16,649 bases of DNA from a bacterium (GTDB lineage: Bacteria > Patescibacteriota > Saccharimonadia > Saccharimonadales > Saccharimonadaceae), in assembly GCA_021847685.1 (NCBI GenBank), contig JAJZQE010000004.1, positions 1 to 16,649 on the forward strand, written 5' to 3'. A model generated the notes under the pieces. It did not search any database. It was not told where the DNA came from and saw only the letters and a program-made list of their open reading frames with translations. The position numbers and the translations under genes are program-made. Of this stretch, positions 7,481 to 13,096 are shown one piece after another (the stretch's first letter is position 1; each line of letters starts with the position of its first letter).

Positions 7481-9259
7481 ATGAACCAAGATCATATTCG
7501 CAATTTTTGCATTATCGCTCATATTGACCATGGCAAGTCAACTCTGGCTGACCGAATGCTGGAGCTAACTGGAACGGTTCAAAAACGTGACATGAAGTCC
7601 CAACTACTGGACAGTATGGATTTGGAGCGCGAAAAGGGAATTACGATCAAATTGGCGCCAGTTAGAATGAGGTATAAGGGTTACGACTTAAACCTGATTG
7701 ATACGCCAGGCCATGTCGACTTTAGTTATGAGGTTAGCCGTAGTCTGCAAGCCTGTGAGGGTGCGATTTTGGTGGTTGACGCCAGCCAGGGCATTCAGGC
7801 TCAAACTTTAGCGAATGTCTATTTAGCGATGGCGGCTAATCTGACGATTATTCCAGTTTTAAATAAGATTGATTTGCCGGCTGCTGATGTGCCGCGGGTT
7901 AGCGCCGAAGTTATTAATCTGCTGGGCTGTAAGGTCGAGGACATTTTGATGATCAGCGCCAAAACCGGTCAAGGCGTCGAGCAGGTGCTAGATGCGGTAG
8001 TTGAAAATATCGTATCACCTCGCGGTGATGCCATGGCAACGACTCGGGCTTTGATATTTGATAGCTATTATGACGATTATCGTGGTGTTATTCTGTATGT
8101 ACGAGTGGTGGACGGTTCGATTAAAAAAACCGATGTTATCGAAATGATGGCGACTGGCGCCAGTGGTGTCGCACTTGAAGTTGGCTCGCTTAATCCAGTT
8201 ATGACGCCTGGCTCCGAACTTACGACTGGTGAAATTGGTTATATTGTGACAAATCTGCGCACCACCAGGGACGCTCGTGTCGGCGACACCGTCACAACTA
8301 GGCGCTCGCATAACGATGCGCAATTGCCGGGCTATAAATTGGTTAAGCCATTTGTCTATGCCGGCTTCTTTCCAGTCAGTAATGATGATTATCAGGATTT
8401 GAAGGATGCGGTCGAACGGTTGAGCCTGAGTGACTCGGCCTTACAATTTGAGCCCGAGAACTCACCAGTACTAGGTTTTGGGGTTCGGATTGGCTTTTTA
8501 GGATTACTTCATATGGACATTGTTCGCGAACGCTTGGAGCGTGAGTACAATCTGGATCTGGTCGTGACGAACCCATCAACCGACTATCACGTTGCTTTGA
8601 CGTCTGGTGACGAGTTGGATATTAAGAGCGCCAGTGAGCTGCCTGATGTTAGTCGAGTGCGTGAAATTCGTGAGCCGTGGATTAAGGGTGAGATTGTGGT
8701 ACCTAAGACCTACATCGGTGGCGTGATGCAGTTAATTATTAATAAACGCGGCCGCCAAAACAACTTAAGTTATATTGATGAACAGGCTTTGATTAGCTTT
8801 GAGGCGCCACTCGCCAACCTGCTGACAGACTTTTATGATCAACTAAAATCGGTTACCAGCGGTTATGGGTCATTTAATTACGAACTCGATAATTATCGGG
8901 CGGAAGATTTAGTCCGGGTTGATTTTTATGTGGCTGGTGAGATTATTGATGCACTCAGTGTCATGGCGCACCGCACCGAGTCGCAACGACTCGGTCGCGA
9001 GATTGTCGATAAGTTAAAGGACGTAATTCCGCGCCAAAACTTTCAGGTCTCTTTGCAAGCGGCCATCGGTGGCAAATTTATTGCTCGGGCTGATTTGTCG
9101 GCCTATCGTAAAGATGTAACAACTGGCTTGTATGGTGGCGATGTCTCACGCAAGAAGAAGGTCCTGGCTAAACAAGCCAAGGGTAAGAAGCGCATGAAGC
9201 GTTTTGGTAAAGTCGATATTCCGTCTGAGGCTTTTACGGTTATGCTGAAGCGCGACTAG
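7481..9259 (+). CDS. lepA: Elongation factor 4 (LepA), ribosome back-translocase GTPase
   Basis: Translational GTPase that acts on stalled or mistranslocated ribosomes. G1 motif AHIDHGKST (13-21), switch I region EKGITIK (51-57), G3 DTPGH (74-78) and G4 NKID (128-131) are intact, and the LepA-specific C-terminal domain ends with KQAKGKKRMKRFGKVDIP and EAFTVML, as in true LepA. Length 592 is normal. The ATG is only 3 nt after the murJ stop with no evident Shine-Dalgarno sequence, indicating translational coupling. The last 20 nt overlap the convergent tatC gene. It is the last gene of the rightward operon and no terminator hairpin is visible after it. Confidence 0.97.
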   Translation: MNQDHIRNFCIIAHIDHGKSTLADRMLELTGTVQKRDMKSQLLDSMDLEREKGITIKLAPVRMRYKGYDLNLIDTPGHVDFSYEVSRSLQACEGAILVVDASQGIQAQTLANVYLAMAANLTIIPVLNKIDLPAADVPRVSAEVINLLGCKVEDILMISAKTGQGVEQVLDAVVENIVSPRGDAMATTRALIFDSYYDDYRGVILYVRVVDGSIKKTDVIEMMATGASGVALEVGSLNPVMTPGSELTTGEIGYIVTNLRTTRDARVGDTVTTRRSHNDAQLPGYKLVKPFVYAGFFPVSNDDYQDLKDAVERLSLSDSALQFEPENSPVLGFGVRIGFLGLLHMDIVRERLEREYNLDLVVTNPSTDYHVALTSGDELDIKSASELPDVSRVREIREPWIKGEIVVPKTYIGGVMQLIINKRGRQNNLSYIDEQALISFEAPLANLLTDFYDQLKSVTSGYGSFNYELDNYRAEDLVRVDFYVAGEIIDALSVMAHRTESQRLGREIVDKLKDVIPRQNFQVSLQAAIGGKFIARADLSAYRKDVTTGLYGGDVSRKKKVLAKQAKGKKRMKRFGKVDIPSEAFTVMLKRD

Positions 9260-10271
9260 TGCCTGGCGCCGCCCGAAAATCTGATATATAGCGAGCGCGC
9301 GCGTCGGTTGCTATCGGTTGATGTTTGCGTAGATACCATTCGGCTGGTTCGACTTTTTCGGGTGGTTGTTTGGACGAGACGATATCCATACCGGCTCGGC
9401 CCGATCGAGATGACGGCAGTACTATTGGCGTTTTGTCGGCCAGGTCGGGTAGGCTATCAAAAGCAAAATTATCGAGTGGCAGGTCAACAATGACAGCTGA
9501 ATTTTTAGCGATTAAGTTTGCCTTGGCGGTGGCTCGTGCCCGGCGACCTTCTGTGATGCGACGTATCAGCACGACAACGATCGATAGGTTAAACAGAACG
9601 ATAATCGGTAGCGCGACCAGTAGACTGGTCGCAATATCATAACTAAACGGCACGATAAGGCTAATGATGAGGCTACCGATAACAACCCATTTTTCATAAC
9701 TAAAAAGTTTTTGTGGTTTTAAGGGTTTGATAATATCAATAAAACTAACCAGCAGAGGCAACTGAAATACTAAAATAAACGTTACGATTATATTAATCAC
9801 AAAGTTTAGATAGCTGTCGGCGGATATTAAGGCCGTGACGCCACCGATTTGATAGCCACCAAAGAAACGTAGGGTACCAGGTAGGATGCAGGTAAAGGCG
9901 AATACGGCTCCTGAAATAGCCAGAAGCGAGGACATAAGCGCCGTCGTGTAGACTCTTTTTTTGGTTATGGCTTTTGGGAAAGCTGGTTGAGCAAACATAA
10001 TAAGGCTATAGACTAGAACGGGCATGGCAATCGCCAGGCCACCCATTAGGCAAACCCTGATGATAAACGTGAAGCTGCCAGCGGGCGTGTTGTAATAAAG
10101 TGGAAAACCAAGTGGTGACCGCAGCAGCTCAATCACTGGTTCATAAAAAATATAAACCAAGCTACTGGCCAAGGCTAAGGCGATAGCCGAGACGAAAACG
10201 CGTATTTTTAGTTCGCGAATGTGGTCAGATAGCTTTGTGGCTGGCTGAGTTTTTGCAATCGGTCGCTTCAC
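9240..10271 (-). CDS. tatC: Sec-independent (twin-arginine) translocase subunit TatC
   Basis: Polytopic core of the Tat complex, which recognises Tat signal peptides and exports folded proteins. The 343-residue protein has six hydrophobic segments between about 25 and 235. N-terminal LSDHIRELKIR matches the family 'HL-x-EL-x-x-R', keeping the signal-binding Glu (E20). 'FTFIIRV', 'PAFPKAITKKR' and 'FQLPLLVSF' are the other recognisable signatures, but the latter two lack the glutamates usual in E. coli TatC (E103 in 'KHERR', E170 in 'FEVP'). A 107-residue cytoplasmic tail (237-343) is much longer than usual, polar, and contains PAEWYLRKHQ. The start is GTG 10271, with GAGGT 9 nt upstream; that site overlaps the end of tatA. 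The last codons overlap lepA in opposite orientation. Confidence 0.92.
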   Translation of the reverse strand: MKRPIAKTQPATKLSDHIRELKIRVFVSAIALALASSLVYIFYEPVIELLRSPLGFPLYYNTPAGSFTFIIRVCLMGGLAIAMPVLVYSLIMFAQPAFPKAITKKRVYTTALMSSLLAISGAVFAFTCILPGTLRFFGGYQIGGVTALISADSYLNFVINIIVTFILVFQLPLLVSFIDIIKPLKPQKLFSYEKWVVIGSLIISLIVPFSYDIATSLLVALPIIVLFNLSIVVVLIRRITEGRRARATAKANLIAKNSAVIVDLPLDNFAFDSLPDLADKTPIVLPSSRSGRAGMDIVSSKQPPEKVEPAEWYLRKHQPIATDARARYISDFRAAPGTSRASA

Positions 10272-10286
10272 CTAAGGGCTACCTCT

Positions 10287-10454
10287 TTATTTTTTAGTAG
10301 TTTTGTCTTCGGGTGTGTCGCGGAAACCCTTTTTGATCTCTTTGGCCGACTGACCGATGCCACGGGCAAGTTCTGGTAGTTTTTTGCCACCTGTAAATAG
10401 TATGACAATAGCTAATACGATTAATAAAACAATCTCGATTTTCCCAAGTACCAT
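10287..10454 (-). CDS. tatA: Sec-independent translocase subunit TatA
   Basis: A 55-residue pore-forming Tat subunit. The reverse strand reads MVLGKIEIVLLIVLAIVILF (residues 1-20, a single membrane helix), then the hinge TGGKKLPELARGIGQ and an amphipathic helix ending KKGFRD, with a short charged tail (PEDKTTKK). The KKLPELAR-x-IG motif is diagnostic of TatA/E; the usual 'FGP' hinge is replaced by 'FTGG'. AAGGGAG precedes the ATG at normal distance. The stop is 15 nt before the tatC GTG, so tatA-tatC is a two-gene operon. No TatB is seen, as in minimal TatAC systems. With a 20-residue helix and little tail it is close to the smallest size for the family. Confidence 0.95.
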   Translation of the reverse strand: MVLGKIEIVLLIVLAIVILFTGGKKLPELARGIGQSAKEIKKGFRDTPEDKTTKK

Positions 10455-10506
10455 AACAAACACTCCCTTATTTATGTGTCTCTTTAAATATAAGCAAAAT
10501 AAGCTG

Positions 10507-10512
10507 ATTATA
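10507..10512 (-). promoter_or_regulatory. Predicted -10 box for tatA-tatC
   Basis: TATAAT on the minus strand, about 52 nt before the tatA ATG. A -35 box is poor (GTGACG at 10537-10532, 19 nt spacing). It is the only good -10 in front of tatA. Confidence 0.4.
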
Positions 10513-10564
10513 CAAGTCCGATGACATTAGCCGTCACATCTATAATCACCCTTTGTCAATCAGA

Positions 10565-10593
10565 TTGATTTATCGCACATTTTAGCTTATGAT
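10565..10593 (+). promoter_or_regulatory. Predicted promoter for the two small genes at 10628-11053
   Basis: TTGATT (10565-10570) and TATGAT (10588-10593) are 17 nt apart. Predicted start near 10600. Another TATAAT at 10541-10546 lacks a -35 box. Confidence 0.5.
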
Positions 10594-10627
10594 TAAATGA
10601 AGTCTTAGGAGTTGCACGGGTAGTTGC

Positions 10628-10831
10628 ATGGTAAGCAAGAGTTTAGTCCAGAAAATTGGCGATCAAGAGATGGACCGTAAGGCTTTTCTGAAGTACAGCG
10701 GCCTTTTATTAGCTAGTCTAGTTGGTCTACGTGGCATAATTAATCTTCTAACCGTGAGCGATCCACCCAAGCCAGTCATCGATAACAAACAAACCACTAG
10801 GGGTTTTGGTAGCGGAAAGTACGGAGCTTAA
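10628..10831 (+). CDS. Small protein with Tat-like (RK) N-terminus
   Basis: 67 residues if begun at ATG 10628, 53 if begun at ATG 10670. The shorter form opens MDRKAFLKYSGLLLASLVGL, the layout of a Tat signal (polar residue, R-K in place of R-R, then FLK and a moderate hydrophobic stretch); there is no A-x-A cleavage site, so it could be a signal anchor. The remaining 30 or so residues are polar and end in the Gly/Phe/Tyr-rich RGFGSGKYGA. AGGAG (10607-10611) is 16 nt from the first ATG, which is too far for a normal site and leaves the start uncertain. It is divergent from tatA-tatC and 3 nt upstream of another small gene. Function unknown; a Tat substrate is an inference from N-terminus and position. 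Confidence 0.7.
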   Translation: MVSKSLVQKIGDQEMDRKAFLKYSGLLLASLVGLRGIINLLTVSDPPKPVIDNKQTTRGFGSGKYGA

Positions 10832-10834
10832 GCT

Positions 10835-11053
10835 ATGGCGTTACAACGACTTCCTCTAGTCAATGGCGCTCCGGTTAGGCCGTCCACTTTAACGGGCTCT
10901 GTTGGTAGTATTCAGACCTCTCTAGTCGATTCAACCGTGCCACTTTATCTAATTGCCGTGGCTATCACACTTGGTTTTTGGGGTGGTGACATATTTGATC
11001 GTCATTTCGGCGCTAGGTATAAAAATACTAGCAAGCGTCGTAGTACGCGTTAA
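10835..11053 (+). CDS. Hypothetical small single-pass membrane protein
   Basis: 72 residues: a polar N-terminal half (about 1-33, Ser/Thr/Val/Pro-rich, opening MALQRLPLVNG), one hydrophobic segment near 35-49 (VPLYLIAVAITLGFW) and a basic C-terminal tail (RYKNTSKRRSTR) that by the positive-inside rule would be cytoplasmic. It starts 3 nt after the previous stop with GGAG about 9 nt upstream, so the two genes are coupled. Its TAA stop overlaps the TAA stop of the convergent adenylate-kinase-like gene within the shared bases TTAA. I do not recognise the family. Confidence 0.65.
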   Translation: MALQRLPLVNGAPVRPSTLTGSVGSIQTSLVDSTVPLYLIAVAITLGFWGGDIFDRHFGARYKNTSKRRSTR

Positions 11054-11673
11054 GACCGAGTGGCTAATTTATATAGGGAATCGATAATTTGTTGGTGAAC
11101 TTTTTCGTGCTCAAGATTACCATCGACCTCTATAACAAGATTCATTGATCTGTATTTCTCTATGACTGGCTTAGTTTTTTGTTGGAACTCGTCGAGTCTA
11201 GTTGCTAATAGTTCTTCTGTATCATCACTTCGTTCGCCACGGTCGCTAATTAAGTGGGCCATGCCCCACCTTTCTCTTACGGTATTTTCATCAAGATTGA
11301 TGTATATTACAGCCTTAATCTCATGACCCGATTGTTGGGTAGCCGCAATTACGCCGACTTCTTCACCCCGCCATCGCCCAACGGAGCTTAAGATAAGTGG
11401 TTGTTTTTTAAAATCATCATGAGCGAGATAGGGGAGTACGATATTAGTGTAGTCCGCGCTTGGCACCAGTTTGCCTTCGTGCATTAGTCGCTTAACCCTA
11501 TCGGGAATAATACTACTGCGAAGAATTTCACCACCCCCAAGTAAAACACCATTAAGTTTATTGGCTAGGATTCTACCCTGGGTATCTTTACCAGCAAATG
11601 GCCTACCAAAGATGTTTATGGAACCATTTCCAAGCCATTTTTTTATGGCAGCTATTTTGTTTGATTCTTGCAT
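11050..11673 (-). CDS. Atypical adenylate-kinase-like nucleoside monophosphate kinase
   Basis: A 207-residue P-loop protein with the adenylate kinase plan. The phosphate-binding loop is GRPFAGKDTQ (23-32, usually G-x-P-G-x-G-K-G-T-Q); 'GGGEILR' (46-52) stands for the STGDLLR segment; GKLVPSADY (67-75) matches G-x-L-V-P-D; 'LILSSVGRW' (93-101) sits where Adk has 'LDGFPR'; and 'DRGERSDDTEELLATRL' gives the R-x-DD helix. The lid is short and lacks zinc-type cysteines. Because several AMP-site and loop residues differ (F26, D30, SSVGR), substrate is uncertain: it may be a divergent NMP kinase or a specialised relative, and the cell may have a separate canonical adk. The start ATG lies 6 nt after a TATAAT on this strand. 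It is divergent from hrcA and its stop overlaps the neighbour's. Confidence 0.82.
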   Translation of the reverse strand: MQESNKIAAIKKWLGNGSINIFGRPFAGKDTQGRILANKLNGVLLGGGEILRSSIIPDRVKRLMHEGKLVPSADYTNIVLPYLAHDDFKKQPLILSSVGRWRGEEVGVIAATQQSGHEIKAVIYINLDENTVRERWGMAHLISDRGERSDDTEELLATRLDEFQQKTKPVIEKYRSMNLVIEVDGNLEHEKVHQQIIDSLYKLATRS

Positions 11674-11679
11674 TAATTA

Positions 11680-11685
11680 ATTATA
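11680..11685 (-). promoter_or_regulatory. -10 box of the adenylate-kinase-like gene (predicted leaderless)
   Basis: TATAAT on the minus strand, then 6 nt (TAATTA), then ATG. Transcription should begin at the A of the start codon. No Shine-Dalgarno sequence is possible. The -35 is weak (TCGACT at 11706-11701, 15 nt). Confidence 0.6.
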
Positions 11686-11724
11686 CCAAAACCCAGAAGA
11701 AGTCGATTGTCTACCGTTACTTAT

Positions 11725-11751
11725 TTGGCACTCATTGACTTTGAGTGCTAG
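11725..11751. promoter_or_regulatory. CIRCE operator of hrcA
   Basis: TTGGCACTC-N9-GAGTGCTAG, one change per arm from the consensus TTAGCACTC-N9-GAGTGCTAA. It is the binding site of the HrcA repressor. The N9 spacer contains the -35 box of the hrcA promoter, so binding should block RNA polymerase: autoregulation. It also lies 40 nt from the divergent adenylate-kinase-like -10 box. Confidence 0.95.
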
Positions 11752-11764
11752 GTCTCGCTATAAT
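11736..11764 (+). promoter_or_regulatory. hrcA-grpE promoter
   Basis: TTGACT (11736-11741) and TATAAT (11759-11764) are exactly 17 nt apart. Predicted start is near 11771, only a few bases before the ATG at 11774. Confidence 0.85.
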
Positions 11765-11773
11765 GTACATATC

Positions 11774-12487
11774 ATGACGGAGCGTCAGATTCAGATACTA
11801 GCCGCAATTATCGAGCAACACGCCGAGATTGCTGCACCGATTGGTAGTGTTATGCTGGCCAAGCTTTTTGGGGTATCAAGCGCGACGATTCGTAGTGAAA
11901 TGGTTCGCCTGGAAGAGATGGGTTTTATTACCCAGCCGCACACTAGTGCTGGTCGCATCCCAACAGACGCTGGCTACCGTTTTTATGTTAATACTTTGAA
12001 TGAGGCAGCGCTTAATAATCATCAACCAGTGCTAATGGATCGCAGTGCGAGAGCGATCGAAACGCGAGTTAATAACCAGTCAAATCGGGCCGATCGTGCC
12101 ATTCGGAGCGCGGTTGATAGTCTTGTCGAGTTGACTCATAACTTGGGCCTGGCCACGATTGGTGATGAACTTTATTTAAGTGGAATTGGAAATTTATTTT
12201 CACAACCTGAATTTGCTGAAGGCGGTCACGCTCAGGCAGTCGCTCGATTACTTGATAATCTTGAGCCATGGTTGCGCGAGGCAGCGCCAAACCAACCATT
12301 AAATGTTTTTATTGGTAGTGAAAATCCAATCGGTAAGGGTAGTGGTGCCAGTTTGATAATCAGCCGTTTCCGCTCGCCGTACAGCGACAATAGCTATATC
12401 GGTGTATTGGGATCGACACGGCAAAGTTATGCTCGGGTAATGCGCCTCGTGCGCCACACCGGAGCAATGTTAGAGGAAATACTTTAG
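11774..12487 (+). CDS. hrcA: Heat-inducible transcription repressor HrcA (short form)
   Basis: Repressor that binds CIRCE sites and is kept active by chaperones, so heat shock releases it. 237 residues from ATG 11774; a TTG at 11735 extends the frame, but it lies within the CIRCE and -35 and cannot be the start. The winged-helix domain (1-75) carries the family signatures GVSSATIRSEMVRLEEMGFI and TQPHTSAGRIPTDAGYRFYV. The C-terminal half retains 'VFIGSEN' and 'IGVLGSTRQSYARVM', equivalents of HrcA 'IG-x-E' and 'GP-x-R-M-x-Y'. It is about 100 residues shorter than Bacillus HrcA, with the central part (usually including the inserted dimerisation domain) reduced. The leader is nearly absent and no Shine-Dalgarno sequence is present. 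grpE follows by 9 nt. Confidence 0.95.
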   Translation: MTERQIQILAAIIEQHAEIAAPIGSVMLAKLFGVSSATIRSEMVRLEEMGFITQPHTSAGRIPTDAGYRFYVNTLNEAALNNHQPVLMDRSARAIETRVNNQSNRADRAIRSAVDSLVELTHNLGLATIGDELYLSGIGNLFSQPEFAEGGHAQAVARLLDNLEPWLREAAPNQPLNVFIGSENPIGKGSGASLIISRFRSPYSDNSYIGVLGSTRQSYARVMRLVRHTGAMLEEIL

Positions 12488-12496
12488 GGGAAATAT

Positions 12497-12973
12497 ATGG
12501 CAGAGAAGGCAAAAAAGACTAAAAAAGAACTTGAATTAGAATCAAAACTCAATGAGCTAACTCAAGATTTGCAGCGCACGCGGGCTGACTTTGAAAATTT
12601 TCGTAAACGCGTCGAGATTGATAAATCGGCCGCTCGTGACGCCGGCCGCTCTGGTGCCATCTTAAAACTGTTACCGGTTATCGATAATATCGAACGTGCC
12701 ATCGTCTATGTGCCAGCCGACCTGCAGGACAATAGTTGGGTTCAGGGTGTGGCTGGACTGGTCAAAAACCTTGAAAAGTCACTGGAGTCACTTGAGGTCA
12801 AACGCATCAACGCAAAACCTGGCGATGCTTTTAATCCTGATTTACATGATGCTATTCAGTTTGATGACGAGGCCGAGGGTGAGCACGAGGTTATCGCCGA
12901 GGAATTACAGGCGGGCTATACACTTGCTGGCCGACCAATCCGTCATGCGATGGTAAAAGTCACACGCAAGTAA
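12497..12973 (+). CDS. grpE: Nucleotide exchange factor GrpE
   Basis: Co-chaperone that releases ADP from DnaK. 158 residues: basic N-terminus (MAEKAKKTKK), a long coiled-coil helix (about 10-50, with RTRADFENFRKRVEIDK), the four-helix region with LLPVIDNIERAI, and the C-terminal beta domain with GDAFNPDLHDAI and GYTLAGRPIRHAMVKV, which are the family signatures. The N-terminus is shorter than in E. coli (197 residues), lacking most of the disordered lead. AGGGGA (12485-12490) gives a ribosome-binding site, and the 9-nt gap after hrcA indicates co-transcription from the CIRCE-controlled promoter, while dnaK is transcribed separately. Confidence 0.96.
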   Translation: MAEKAKKTKKELELESKLNELTQDLQRTRADFENFRKRVEIDKSAARDAGRSGAILKLLPVIDNIERAIVYVPADLQDNSWVQGVAGLVKNLEKSLESLEVKRINAKPGDAFNPDLHDAIQFDDEAEGEHEVIAEELQAGYTLAGRPIRHAMVKVTRK

Positions 12974-13015
12974 CGCCAAATAGCGACTTGTGGCTAAATT
13001 AACCCAGTGGTGTCG

Positions 13016-13021
13016 TATAAT
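13016..13021 (+). promoter_or_regulatory. Predicted -10 box of ackA
   Basis: TATAAT in the 123-nt gap between grpE and ackA, about 75 nt before the ackA ATG. No convincing -35 box at 16-18 nt, and no clear terminator for grpE in this gap. Confidence 0.45.
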
Positions 13022-13096
13022 AATTGCAGAATTGTTACACTTTCCAATCATAAAGTTAGATTAAAAATACAGGTATCAAGTTACCGAGGATAAGGC

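Noticed and set aside
9325..9642. 105-codon frame on the plus strand opposite tatC
   Set aside because: It is antisense to the TatC tail, with no promoter, ribosome-binding site or recognisable protein pattern.
11735..11773. TTG 11735 as hrcA start
   Set aside because: It is inside the CIRCE and upstream of the -10 box, so it would not be in the mRNA.
12974..13015. Terminator after grpE
   Set aside because: Only a 4-bp GCCA/TGGC pairing with a long loop and no T tract.
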